Assembly (NCBI GenBank): GCA_018882975.1
Contig: VEQZ01000008.1
Coordinates: forward strand, 1 to 43,636
Direction: 5' to 3'
Source of the DNA: Rhodocyclaceae bacterium
GTDB lineage: Bacteria; Pseudomonadota; Gammaproteobacteria; Burkholderiales; UBA3065
DNA length: 43,636 bases
The translations under genes were made by a program, and so were the position numbers. How positions within the stretch are numbered: the first letter of the stretch is position 1; every line of letters starts with the position of its first letter. Below the pieces are notes generated by a model that had not been told where the DNA came from, made no database searches, and saw only the letters and a list, made by a program, of their open reading frames with translations. This document shows positions 1 to 7,892 of the stretch, one piece after another.

Positions 1-1
1 C

Positions 2-511
2 CACGCGCGCTGGCTGGTGGCCGGCGTCGAGCCACCCGCAGCGCTGTTCGACGCCCCCGGCGACCGCGCCGCGCCGCTGTTGCCCGCCCCCACCGAGGGC
101 AGCGAGATCATCGCCAGCTACCGCCATACTGGCGTCAATCTGGGCCGCCACCCGCTCGCGCTGTTGCGTCCGGGTCTCCGCCGCGCGCGCTGGGGCACTG
201 CCGCCGATCTGCTGTGCGCGCGCCCCGGCGCGGTTTGCCGCGTCGCCGGGCTGGTCACCTGTCGGCAGCGGCCGGGCACCGCCAGCGGTGTCATCTTCGT
301 CACCCTCGAGGACGAGACCGGCAGCGCCAACATCATCGTCCGCGCCAGCACCGCCGAGGCGCAGCGCGCACCGCTGCTGCATGCCCGCTTGCTCGGTGTG
401 ACCGGCACCGTCGAGCGCGCCGGGCCCTTGGTGCATGTGCTGGCCGGCCGCCTGACCGACTTGAGCCAGAGGCTTGGTGGCCTCGCAGTGGCGTCGCGGG
501 ACTTTCATTGA
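2..511 (+). CDS. dnaE2: Error-prone DNA polymerase DnaE2, C-terminal end (partial)
   Basis: This is the 3' end of a gene that enters from the left edge; the frame is open from base 2 with no start in the window. About 169 residues remain. They contain an OB-fold-like segment (VIFVTLEDETG followed by NIIV) and end in SRDFH, both typical of the C-terminus of DnaE2-type polymerase III alpha subunits. DnaE2 is the translesion alpha subunit that usually works with ImuA and ImuB in SOS mutagenesis; those partners would lie upstream and cannot be seen. The replicative DnaE usually has a longer C-terminal region after the OB fold, so DnaE2 is preferred. The polymerase and PHP domains are outside the window. 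Confidence 0.85.
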   Translation, partial: HARWLVAGVEPPAALFDAPGDRAAPLLPAPTEGSEIIASYRHTGVNLGRHPLALLRPGLRRARWGTAADLLCARPGAVCRVAGLVTCRQRPGTASGVIFVTLEDETGSANIIVRASTAEAQRAPLLHARLLGVTGTVERAGPLVHVLAGRLTDLSQRLGGLAVASRDFH

Positions 512-535
512 CGGTCGGTGGCCCAGCCGCGGGGG

Positions 536-703
536 AAAACCATTGGCGGGCGGCCCCCGTCGGGTGTCCTTTTCGAGCGACTTTTGAGGAGCGAGAGGAA
601 GACACCCGAGGTAGTGGGCCGCCCTCGGACGGTTTTCGAAGTGGGCCGCCCGCCACCGGTTTTAACTTGGGCCGCCCGCCCCGGGTTTTGAATCGGTCCG
701 CCC
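536..703. repeat. Structured intergenic repeat: one inverted and three direct copies of a 21-nt unit around a hairpin
   Basis: Three near-identical direct units, each running from GGGCCGCCC to GGTTTT, lie at 616-636, 643-663 and 669-689 (period 26-27 nt). A partial fourth unit starts near 695. An inverted copy lies at 536-556 and matches the reverse complement of the 643-663 unit at 19 of 21 positions. Between the inverted and direct copies sits a hairpin with 8-bp perfect arms at 561-568 and 601-608. The layout resembles a REP/BIME-type extragenic palindromic element. No coding capacity is apparent. It fills most of the gap between dnaE2 and the antiporter gene. Whether it is dispersed in the genome cannot be seen here. 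Confidence 0.7.
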
Positions 704-780
704 AACACCAGTCCTGCCCTCGACCGACCGGCAGGCCTACAATCGAGCCATACCCACCGCCGCCCCGCCGCGACCCTGCC

Positions 781-2733
781 ATGACCCCCGGCCTCCTGTC
801 GGTCTTGCTGCTGCTCGCCGGCGCCGTGCTGGCGGTGGTGGCGGTGCGCACGATGCGGCTGCCGGCGCTGTTCGGCTATGTGCTGGTCGGCGTGGTGCTG
901 GGGCCGAATGCGCTGGGCTGGGTCCAACCCTCGCACCAGACCGAGACGCTGGCCGAGTTCGGCATCGTCTTCCTCATGTTCACGCTCGGGCTCGAGTTCA
1001 GCCTGCCGCGCCTGCGCGCCATGCGCGGGTTGGTGTTCGGCGTCGGCGGGCTGCAGGTGTTCCTGACTTCGGGGCTGGTGCTGCTGACGGGGCTCGCCTT
1101 GGGGCTGGACTGGCGCTCGGGCTTGGTGCTCGGCGGCGCGCTGGCGATGTCGTCGACCGCCATGGTCGGCAAGCTGCTGGTCGAGCGCAGCGAACTCGAG
1201 ACGCTGCACGGCCGGCTGGTGATGGGCGTGCTGCTGTTCCAGGACCTCGCCGTGGTGCCGCTGCTCATCGTCATCCCGGCGCTGGCGGGGCAGGGCACCG
1301 ACCTCGTGCAGACGCTCGGCCTGGCGGTGCTCAAGGGTGTCGCGGCGCTGGCCCTGATCATCGGGCTCGGGCAGCAGGTGATGCGCCGCTGGTTCCACCT
1401 GGTGGCGCGCAAGCAGTCCGAAGAGCTGTTCATGCTCAACGTGCTGTTGACCACGCTGGCGCTGGCCGCCCTCACTGCTGCCGCCGGCCTTTCCGCGGCC
1501 TTGGGCGCCTTCCTCGCCGGCATGCTGATCTCCGAGACCGAGTACCGCTATCAGGTGGAGGCCGACATCCGGCCCTTCCGCGACGTGCTGCTCGGGCTCT
1601 TCTTCGTCACCGTCGGCATGCACCTCAATGTGCTCGGCGTGCTGGCCGAGTGGCAGGATGTGCTGCTGCTCACGGTGTTGCTGATGACAGTCAAGGCGAT
1701 GCTCGCCATGCTCGCCGCACGGTTTGGCAGCAAGGACCGGATGGCGGTGATGCGCACCGGCATCTATGTGGCGCAGGCCGGCGAGTTCGCGCTGGTGCTG
1801 CTCTCGCTGGCGGAAGAGGCGGGCGTGTTGCAGGCACGCGTCATGGCCGAAGCGCTGCCCGCGGTGATCCTGTCGATGCTGGCCACGCCGCTGCTGATCG
1901 AGCAGAGCCCACGCCTGCTGCGGCGCTTCAACGGCGGCGAGTGGATGAACCAGGCCCTGCAACTGACGCAGATCGCCATGCGTTCGATGGGCGCCGAGCA
2001 GCATGTGGTCATCTGCGGCTATGGGCGCACCGGGCAGCAACTGGCGCGCGTGCTGTCGCGCGACGGCGTCGGCTTCATCGCGCTCGACACCGACCCCAAG
2101 CACGTGCAGAGCGCGGCCGCCACCGGCGAGACGGTGGCGTTCGGCGACGCCGCGCGCCGCGAGGTGTTGCAGGCCGCCGGCATCCAGCGCGCCCGCGCGC
2201 TGGTCATCACCTTCGCCGAGACGCAGGCGGCGCTGGCGGTGCTGGCGCAGGCGCACGCACTGCGCCCCGACCTGCCGGTGCTGGTGCGCACTCGCGACGA
2301 GGCCGACATCGACCGCTTGCGCGCGGCGGGCGCCACCGAGGTGGTGGCGGAAGTGCTCGAGGCCAGCGTGATGCTGGCCAGCCAGACGCTGATGCTGGCT
2401 GGCGTGCCACTCAACCGCGTGCTGCGCGAGATCCGCGAGATGCGCGAGCAGCGCTACGAACTGTTCCGCGGCTTCTTCCACGGCATCACCGACGATGACG
2501 ACGGCAACGCGCCGCGCCTGCAGGCGCTGCAACTGCCGCCGGTGGCGCGCGCGGTCGGCCGGAGTCTCGCGACCTGCGGGCTCGACGGCAGCGGCGTGGT
2601 GATCAAGTCGGTGCGGCGCGGACCCGGGCCGGCGTTGGTCGCGGAGCCAGACCTGCGGTTCGAGGCCGGCGACACGCTGGTGCTGCTGGGCACGCCGGAG
2701 CAGCTGGCGGCAGCGGAACTGGTGCTCATCTAG
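781..2733 (+). CDS. Kef-type monovalent cation:proton antiporter (CPA2) with RCK domains
   Basis: A 650-residue inner-membrane antiporter of the CPA2 family (KefB/KefC/YbaL type). Residues about 1-390 form a dozen hydrophobic segments. From about residue 408 comes a TrkA-N (RCK) domain with the nucleotide-binding motif GYGRTGQQLA, followed near residue 580 by a TrkA-C-like domain ending in DTLVLLGTPEQL. Such proteins exchange K+ or Na+ for H+, gated by nucleotide or glutathione adducts. The presence of TrkA-C fits the YbaL-like branch better than glutathione-gated KefB/C. The ATG at 781 begins just before the first membrane helix; the frame stays open far upstream through the repeat element, but that extension has no homologous character. 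It stands alone, between dnaE2 and the mla operon. The transported ion is not certain. Confidence 0.88.
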   Translation: MTPGLLSVLLLLAGAVLAVVAVRTMRLPALFGYVLVGVVLGPNALGWVQPSHQTETLAEFGIVFLMFTLGLEFSLPRLRAMRGLVFGVGGLQVFLTSGLVLLTGLALGLDWRSGLVLGGALAMSSTAMVGKLLVERSELETLHGRLVMGVLLFQDLAVVPLLIVIPALAGQGTDLVQTLGLAVLKGVAALALIIGLGQQVMRRWFHLVARKQSEELFMLNVLLTTLALAALTAAAGLSAALGAFLAGMLISETEYRYQVEADIRPFRDVLLGLFFVTVGMHLNVLGVLAEWQDVLLLTVLLMTVKAMLAMLAARFGSKDRMAVMRTGIYVAQAGEFALVLLSLAEEAGVLQARVMAEALPAVILSMLATPLLIEQSPRLLRRFNGGEWMNQALQLTQIAMRSMGAEQHVVICGYGRTGQQLARVLSRDGVGFIALDTDPKHVQSAAATGETVAFGDAARREVLQAAGIQRARALVITFAETQAALAVLAQAHALRPDLPVLVRTRDEADIDRLRAAGATEVVAEVLEASVMLASQTLMLAGVPLNRVLREIREMREQRYELFRGFFHGITDDDDGNAPRLQALQLPPVARAVGRSLATCGLDGSGVVIKSVRRGPGPALVAEPDLRFEAGDTLVLLGTPEQLAAAELVLI

Positions 2734-2842
2734 GGCAGGCGGTGCCCGCGTAGGGCCTTTGCAACCGGCTTGCGGTGGCTCGCGCGGGCGGAACCGACAA
2801 GGCGCGTGCGCCGGCAACGGCTGCAGTTTGGCGATGCGCTGC

Positions 2843-2851
2843 TGTTAGAAT
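2843..2851 (+). promoter_or_regulatory. Candidate extended -10 promoter for the mla operon
   Basis: TG at 2843-2844, one spacer base, then TAGAAT at 2846-2851 forms an extended -10 element about 35 bases before the mlaF start. No convincing -35 box is present, which extended -10 promoters tolerate. It is the only good -10 match I saw in the 152-base gap. Confidence 0.45.
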
Positions 2852-2885
2852 CGACGTCCTCCAATCCACCTCCGGAGAGCCGTCG

Positions 2886-3698
2886 ATGGCCGGCGACCAC
2901 CTGGTCGACATCCGCAACCTCGAGTTTGACTACGGCACCCGCAAGATCCTGACCGGCATCGACATGACCATGGACCGTGGTCAGGTGGTGGCGATCATGG
3001 GCGGATCCGGTTGTGGCAAGACCACCCTGCTCAAGCTTATCAGCGGCATGCTGCGCCCCACCGCCGGCGAGGTGCTGGTCAATGGCGAGGCGGTGCACCG
3101 CATGGACACCGCCGGCCTCGCGCGGCACCGTCGCAAGCTGGGCGTGTTGTTCCAGTTCGGTGCCCTGTTCACCGACCTTTCCGTGTTTGACAATGTCGCC
3201 TTTCCGCTGCGCGAGCACACCGACCTGCCGGAGGAACTCGTCCGCGACCTGGTGCTGCTGAAGCTGCACTCGGTCGGCCTGCGCGGCGCCCATGCGCTGA
3301 TGCCGCACCAACTCTCCGGCGGCATGGCGCGGCGCGTAGCCTTGGCACGTTCCATTGCGCTCGACCCGGCGCTGGTGTTGTTCGACGAGCCCTTCACCGG
3401 CCTCGACCCGATCTCGCTCACGGTCACCGGCAACCTCATCCGCCGACTCACCGACACCCTTGGTCTGACCTCGGTGGTGGTGACGCACGATGTCGCCGAG
3501 TCGCTGAAGATCGTCGACAAGGTGTTCTTCATCGCCGATGGCCGCATCGCCGCCTCCGGTACGCCGGACGAGGTTCGCAGCACCACGGACCCATTCGTCC
3601 ACCAGTTCATCTACGGCGAAGAGGACGGCCCGATGCGCTTCCACTTCCCGGGCGGCTCGATGCCGGCCGACTTCGGGCTGGAGGGCGTGCGTGCTTAA
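2886..3698 (+). CDS. mlaF: Mla phospholipid transport system, ATP-binding protein MlaF
   Basis: A 270-residue ABC ATPase. It has Walker A (GGSGCGKTT), signature LSGGMARR, Walker B with DEPFTGLD and the switch His in VTHDVAE. MlaF powers the MlaFEDB inner-membrane complex that moves phospholipids between the inner and outer membranes to keep outer-membrane asymmetry. The ATG at 2886 gives the expected short N-terminus (MAGDHLVDI); a longer in-frame reading back to 2775 would add 37 unsupported residues. It is first in an mlaF-E-D-C-B operon and overlaps mlaE by 8 nt, which suggests coupled translation. Length and motifs are normal for the family. Confidence 0.95.
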   Translation: MAGDHLVDIRNLEFDYGTRKILTGIDMTMDRGQVVAIMGGSGCGKTTLLKLISGMLRPTAGEVLVNGEAVHRMDTAGLARHRRKLGVLFQFGALFTDLSVFDNVAFPLREHTDLPEELVRDLVLLKLHSVGLRGAHALMPHQLSGGMARRVALARSIALDPALVLFDEPFTGLDPISLTVTGNLIRRLTDTLGLTSVVVTHDVAESLKIVDKVFFIADGRIAASGTPDEVRSTTDPFVHQFIYGEEDGPMRFHFPGGSMPADFGLEGVRA

Positions 3699-4485
3699 GT
3701 CGCTGCTGGGCGGTTTCTCGACCATCGGCCGCCATGTCATCGATGGCACCTGGCGGCTCGGCTACGCCACCCGTTTCTTCGCGCTGCTGCTGCTGCGCTC
3801 CGGGCTGAGTTTCGCGCGCTTTGGTCTGGTGGTGCGCAAGGTCTACTTCAGCGGCGTGCTCTCGCTCATCATCATTCTGGTCAGCGGCCTGTTCGTTGGC
3901 ATGGTGCTCGGCCTGCAGGGCTACGAGACGCTGGTGCGCTACGGCTCGGCCGAGGCGCTTGGCACGCTGGTCGCGCTGTCTCTCGTGCGCGAGCTTGGCC
4001 CGGTGGTGGCGGCACTGCTGTTCGCCAGCCGCGCCGGCAGCGCCATCACCGCCGAGATCGGCCTGATGAAGGCCACCGAACAGCTCTCCGCCATGGAGGT
4101 GATGGCGGTGGACCCGATCGCCCGCGTGGTCGGCCCGCACTTTTGGGGCGCGGTCATCTCCATGCCGCTGCTGGCGGCCTTGTTCTCGGCGGTCGGCGTG
4201 TTCGGCGGTTGGCTGATCGGCGTGGTGTTGATCGGCGTTGACGATGGCGCGTTCTGGAGCCAGATGCAGGCTGCGGTAGACTTCCGCCACGACATTCTCA
4301 ACGGCGTCATCAAGAGCGCGGTGTTCGGCGTCGCGGTCGCGGCCATCGCCACCTTCGAGGGCTTCGACGCACCGCCCACCGCCGAGGGTGTCAGCGGCGC
4401 CACCACGCGGACCGTTGTCACATCAGCGCTGGCCATTTTGGCGCTGGATTTCGTGCTCACCGCATTCATGTTCACCGGGCAATAG
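3691..4485 (+). CDS. mlaE: Mla phospholipid transport system, permease MlaE
   Basis: A 264-residue inner-membrane permease of the MlaE/YrbE family with several hydrophobic segments. It shows the family's [18 protein letters not shown] region and a later stretch with [12 protein letters not shown]. It forms the transmembrane core of the MlaFEDB complex. The start is a GTG at 3691 lying inside the last codons of mlaF (8-nt overlap), giving MLKSLLGGF; an ORF reading from 3538 would run through mlaF and is not supported. mlaD follows after 18 nt. Sequence and length are ordinary. Confidence 0.94.
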   Translation: MLKSLLGGFSTIGRHVIDGTWRLGYATRFFALLLLRSGLSFARFGLVVRKVYFSGVLSLIIILVSGLFVGMVLGLQGYETLVRYGSAEALGTLVALSLVRELGPVVAALLFASRAGSAITAEIGLMKATEQLSAMEVMAVDPIARVVGPHFWGAVISMPLLAALFSAVGVFGGWLIGVVLIGVDDGAFWSQMQAAVDFRHDILNGVIKSAVFGVAVAAIATFEGFDAPPTAEGVSGATTRTVVTSALAILALDFVLTAFMFTGQ

Positions 4486-4503
4486 ACCCCTAGCGAGACC
4501 GTC

Positions 4504-4998
4504 ATGAACAGAATCCTTATGGACTTGTGGGTCGGCATCTTCGTCGTTGCCGGCATTGGCGCCATCCTCGTGCTGGCCCTGCGGGTCGGCAATGCCAGCG
4601 CCACCTTCGACGTGGCAGACACCTATACTGTCTACGGCGACTTCGAGAACATCGGCGGGCTCAAGGTGCGCGCACCGGTGAAGAGCGCCGGTGTGGTTGT
4701 GGGCCGTGTCGCCAATATCCAACTCAACCGGCAGACCTACAAGGCAAGAGCGTCCCTGGTGATCGACAAGCGTTACCAATTCCCGGCCGACACCTCGGCT
4801 GCGATTCTCACCGCCGGTCTGCTCGGCGAGCAGTACGTTGGCTTTGATGCGGGTGGCGACACCGAGAGCCTCAAGGACGGTTCGGTGTTGCAGATCACGC
4901 AATCGGCGATCGTGCTCGAGCGGCTCATCAGCCAGTTCCTTTTCAACAAGGCCGCGGAAGGTTCGGCCGACAGCAAGCAGCCCCCGGAGACGCCATGA
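4504..4998 (+). CDS. mlaD: Mla system substrate-binding protein MlaD (MCE domain)
   Basis: A 164-residue protein with one N-terminal transmembrane helix (about residues 6-26) and a single MCE domain (about 38-115) containing GLKVRAPVKSAGVVVGRV. MlaD forms the periplasmic hexameric ring of the Mla complex and binds phospholipid. The short polar C-terminal tail is normal for single-MCE proteins. Its stop overlaps the mlaC start in an ATGA arrangement (4-nt overlap), so the two are probably translationally coupled. No vacJ/mlaA gene lies between mlaD and mlaC, although some betaproteobacteria have it in this cluster. Confidence 0.94.
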   Translation: MNRILMDLWVGIFVVAGIGAILVLALRVGNASATFDVADTYTVYGDFENIGGLKVRAPVKSAGVVVGRVANIQLNRQTYKARASLVIDKRYQFPADTSAAILTAGLLGEQYVGFDAGGDTESLKDGSVLQITQSAIVLERLISQFLFNKAAEGSADSKQPPETP

Positions 4999-5636
4999 AG
5001 ATTCTCGCCACCCTGTTTCTTTCGCTGGGCCTGCTCGGCCTGTCCGGCTCGCCGGCCTCGGCGCATGCCGCCAACGACCCCGAGCTCGCGCCCCATGTGG
5101 TCGCCAAACGCGCCAGCGAGGACGTCATCACGGCGCTGGCCAAAGACCCGAGTATCAGCAAGGACAGGGCGCGCGCGCTGGCCTTCATCGACGAGAAGAT
5201 CCTGCCCTACTTCGACTTCCCGGCCATGACCCGCCTCGCCGTGGGCCGCGCCTGGCGCGACGCCACGCCCGAGCAGCAGGCCCGCTTGGTCCAGGAGTTT
5301 CGCGTGCTGCTGGTGCGCACCTACGCCGCCTCGCTCGACACCCTGCGTGGGGCCGAGATCGACTTCCGGCCGGCCAACCTCGGCCCGAACGACAAGCGCG
5401 CCGTGGTCAAGGCGCTGGTCAAGCGCCCCGGCATGCAGCCGCTGACCATGGAGATGGCGGTGGATCGTCAGCCGGATGGCTGGCGCGTCATCGATGTGGC
5501 GATCGAGAACCTCAGCCTGGTGACCAACTATCGCAGCGAGTTCGGCATGATCGTGCAGCGCGACGGCATCAGTGGCCTGATCAAGTCGCTCGCCGACCGC
5601 AATGCGCCGCGCGAGAACTCGACGGCCGCCAAGTGA
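4995..5636 (+). CDS. mlaC: Periplasmic phospholipid-binding protein MlaC
   Basis: A 213-residue exported protein with a classical signal peptide (hydrophobic core about residues 4-17, likely cleavage after ASA near residue 24). The mature part shows MlaC/Ttg2D features, including a FDFPAMTRLAVGRAWR region and a C-terminal GLIKSLADRN. MlaC shuttles phospholipids across the periplasm between the outer-membrane MlaA complex and the inner-membrane MlaFEDB complex. It overlaps mlaD by 4 nt. The next gene, mlaB, starts about 10 nt after the stop. Nothing unusual was noticed. Confidence 0.93.
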   Translation: MKILATLFLSLGLLGLSGSPASAHAANDPELAPHVVAKRASEDVITALAKDPSISKDRARALAFIDEKILPYFDFPAMTRLAVGRAWRDATPEQQARLVQEFRVLLVRTYAASLDTLRGAEIDFRPANLGPNDKRAVVKALVKRPGMQPLTMEMAVDRQPDGWRVIDVAIENLSLVTNYRSEFGMIVQRDGISGLIKSLADRNAPRENSTAAK

Positions 5637-5646
5637 TGTCGCTACG

Positions 5647-5925
5647 GTGAGTGTCTCGCCACTCCATCTTTCAGGCGCGCTCACGGTCGATGAGGCTGCG
5701 GGTGTGCTGCGCGCCGCCACCGCCGCCATCGACGCCGGCTGTCGCGAGGTCAACGTAGGCCAACTGCTTACCGTCGACTCTTCGGCCGTGGCCACCCTGA
5801 TCGCGATTCGTCGGCATGCCATGGCCAAGGGCGTGGACCTGCGCTTCTCAGCGCCACCGCCGGCGCTCGCCGGCTTGGTCGGGCTCTACGAGGTGGGCGA
5901 CCTGCTCGGTCTGCCGGCGCGGTGA
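5647..5925 (+). CDS. mlaB: STAS-domain protein MlaB
   Basis: A roughly 92-residue STAS-domain protein, the cytoplasmic partner that binds MlaF and supports complex assembly. The STAS core is visible as LSGALTV near the N-terminus and VDSSAVATLIAIRR in the middle, where the family has its conserved D-S loop. I chose the GTG at 5647 because it directly precedes the first STAS strand; an ORF beginning at 5602 overlaps mlaC in another frame without support. The stop overlaps the GTG of the next gene by 4 nt (GTGA). Start assignment is moderately certain. Confidence 0.85.
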   Translation: MSVSPLHLSGALTVDEAAGVLRAATAAIDAGCREVNVGQLLTVDSSAVATLIAIRRHAMAKGVDLRFSAPPPALAGLVGLYEVGDLLGLPAR

Positions 5926-6854
5926 GCGTGACGCCGGTTCGCATGTCTTCGGGCGACACGCCGGCGCTTGCGGTGCGCTGTCTCGAGCGCGTCTACGGTG
6001 CGCTGCGCGCGCTCGACGGCATCGATCTCGAAGTGGCGCAGGGTGAGTTCTTCGCCCTGCTCGGCCCCAATGGTGCCGGCAAGACCACGCTGATCAGCAT
6101 CCTCGCCGGTCTGGTGCGGCCGACCGCCGGCGAGGCGCGTGTCATGGGCATTGATGTGGTGCGCGACGGCCCGGCGGCGCGCCGACAACTCGGCGTGGTG
6201 CCGCAGGAGCTGGTGTTCGACCCGTTCTTCACGGTGCGCGAGACGCTGCGCATCCAGTCCGGCTATTTCGGCCTGCGCCGCAACGACGACTGGATCGACG
6301 AACTGCTGCACGCCCTCGAGCTCACCGACAAGGCCGACACCAATATGCGTCGCCTGTCCGGCGGCATGAAGCGGCGTGTGCTGGTCGGGCAGGCGCTGGT
6401 CCACCGGCCGCCGGTGATCATTCTTGACGAGCCCACCGCCGGCGTCGATGTCGCGCTGCGCCAGGGCCTGTGGGCCCTGATGCGGCGGCTCAACGGCGAG
6501 GGCCACACCATCATCCTCACCACGCACTATCTTGAGGAGGCCGAGGAGCTCTGTGGCCGCTTGGCCATGCTCAAGCAGGGCCGTCTGGTTGCACTGGAGC
6601 CGACCGCGCAATTGCTCGCGCGGCATGCACGACGCGCGCTCTGGCTGCGGCTGGCTGAGCCGGGCCGTCTGCCGCCGGCGCTGGCTGCGCGTCTGCTGCC
6701 CGAGGGCGAAGGCTGGCTCGCCGGGCTTGACGACCTCGCCGAGGTCGAGCCGCTGCTGGCCGAGGTGCGCGCCGCCGGTGCCGGTCTGGAGGACATGGAG
6801 TTGCGCCGCGCCGACCTCGAGCAGGTGTTCCTGCACCTCACCGAGGCCGCCTGA
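5922..6854 (+). CDS. ABC transporter ATP-binding protein, YadG-like
   Basis: A 310-residue ABC-2 type ATPase with Walker A (GPNGAGKTT), signature LSGGMKRR, Walker B ILDEPTAGVD and switch His in TTHYLEEAEE. A C-terminal accessory segment of about 80 residues ends in LEQVFLHLTEA, usual for this family. In many betaproteobacteria a gene like this follows mlaB and is followed in turn by an ABC-2 permease (yadH-like), bolA and murA. Here the permease is missing and gmk follows with a 1-nt overlap. The substrate is unknown, and the protein may work with a permease encoded elsewhere. GTG at 5922 is used; an ATG at 5943 is the alternative. Confidence 0.88.
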   Translation: MSVTPVRMSSGDTPALAVRCLERVYGALRALDGIDLEVAQGEFFALLGPNGAGKTTLISILAGLVRPTAGEARVMGIDVVRDGPAARRQLGVVPQELVFDPFFTVRETLRIQSGYFGLRRNDDWIDELLHALELTDKADTNMRRLSGGMKRRVLVGQALVHRPPVIILDEPTAGVDVALRQGLWALMRRLNGEGHTIILTTHYLEEAEELCGRLAMLKQGRLVALEPTAQLLARHARRALWLRLAEPGRLPPALAARLLPEGEGWLAGLDDLAEVEPLLAEVRAAGAGLEDMELRRADLEQVFLHLTEAA

Positions 6855-7471
6855 TGAGCACTGTCAGCGGCAACCTGCTGATCGTCTCGGCGCCCTCGGG
6901 CGCCGGCAAGACCACGCTGGTGCGCGCGCTGCTGGAGCGCGACCCGCGGGTGGTGTATTCGGTGTCCTGCACCACGCGCGCGCCGCGCGCCGGCGAGCGT
7001 GACGGCGTCGACTACCTCTTTGTGAGCGATACGGAGTTTCGCCGCCGCATCGACGCCGGTGAGTTTCTCGAGCACGCCGAGGTGCATGGCCACCGCTACG
7101 GCACACTGCGCAGCTGGATCACGGCGCAGCTCGCCGCCGACCGCGATGTGGTGCTCGACATCGACACGCAGGGCGCCGCGCAGGTGCGCGCGCTGATGCC
7201 GGAGGCAGTCAGCATCTTCATCCTGCCGCCCTCTCTGGCCGAGCTCGAGGCGCGCCTGCGCGCCCGCGGCACCGACGCCGAGGCGGTGATCGAGCGCCGT
7301 CTGGCCGCCGCCCGGGCCGAGATCGCGCACGTGAGTGCCTACGATTACGCTATCATCAACAAGGACTTGGATGCGGCCATCGGCGACTTGGTGGTGGTCG
7401 TCCAAGCCTGCCGCTTGCGGCTGGCGCGGCAGTTGGCGCGCCACGCCGGACTGTTGGGCGAATTTCGCTAG
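6854..7471 (+). CDS. gmk: Guanylate kinase
   Basis: A 205-residue guanylate kinase that phosphorylates GMP to GDP with ATP, in purine nucleotide synthesis. The P-loop SAPSGAGKTTL lies at about residues 13-23, followed by the GMP-binding region (SCTTRAPRAGERDGVDY) and DIDTQGA. Length matches the family. The ATG at 6854 shares one base with the TGA of the ABC ATPase. rpoZ and spoT follow, the order usual in proteobacteria, where yicC rather than an ABC gene is normally found upstream. GMP and GDP feed directly into the (p)ppGpp chemistry of the downstream SpoT. Confidence 0.95.
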   Translation: MSTVSGNLLIVSAPSGAGKTTLVRALLERDPRVVYSVSCTTRAPRAGERDGVDYLFVSDTEFRRRIDAGEFLEHAEVHGHRYGTLRSWITAQLAADRDVVLDIDTQGAAQVRALMPEAVSIFILPPSLAELEARLRARGTDAEAVIERRLAAARAEIAHVSAYDYAIINKDLDAAIGDLVVVVQACRLRLARQLARHAGLLGEFR

Positions 7472-7567
7472 GTGCGTGTCGCGGCCCGAGCGCGCGCCTG
7501 CCATCTGTCGTGTCCGATTGCCGCTGTCCGCGATGCAGCCCCCGCTTGTGAACCTTCAGGAGGCCCC

Positions 7568-7771
7568 ATGGCCCGTATCACTGTCGATGATTGCCTGCAC
7601 GCCATCCCCAACCGCTTCGAGCTGACCTTGGTCGCCACCCAGCGCGCTCGTCAGTTGGCCAACGGCGCTGATTCTCCCCTGCCGCCGAGCCGCGACAAGG
7701 CCACCGTGCTGGCCCTGCGCGAGGTCGCTGCCGGTCTGGTCGGCCGCGAGTTGCTCAACCGCGGCCTGTAA
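7568..7771 (+). CDS. rpoZ: RNA polymerase omega subunit
   Basis: A 67-residue protein beginning [10 protein letters not shown] with the family segment [16 protein letters not shown]. Omega promotes assembly of the RNA polymerase beta' subunit and forms part of a ppGpp-binding site in proteobacteria. The ATG at 7568 is preceded by a strong Shine-Dalgarno (CAGGAGG). An in-frame upstream extension to 7472 lacks homology. The gmk-rpoZ-spoT order is conserved and links omega with (p)ppGpp metabolism. Confidence 0.94.
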   Translation: MARITVDDCLHAIPNRFELTLVATQRARQLANGADSPLPPSRDKATVLALREVAAGLVGRELLNRGL

Positions 7772-7892
7772 GCCTGCCCGTCACCTGCGGCACTGGCTTG
7801 ACGCAGTGTCCGCCAGAGTGATCCCGGCGCGGCCGGTCATCAGCGTGTAATCTGCCACGGGTTGCCATCCGAAACCGCAGTCGCATCGCGCC

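Noticed and set aside
616-703. CRISPR array
   Set aside because: The period of 26-27 nt leaves only 5-6 nt between units, far too short for spacers, and no cas genes are present.
214-780. N-terminal extension of the antiporter by 189 residues
   Set aside because: The extra residues read through dnaE2 and the repeat element in another frame and are Arg/Pro-rich; the ATG at 781 precedes the first membrane helix.
505-2817. A 770-codon open frame on the minus strand opposite the antiporter gene
   Set aside because: It is rich in Gln, His and Arg with no domain character, and mirrors the codon structure of the real plus-strand gene. High G+C leaves such antisense frames open.
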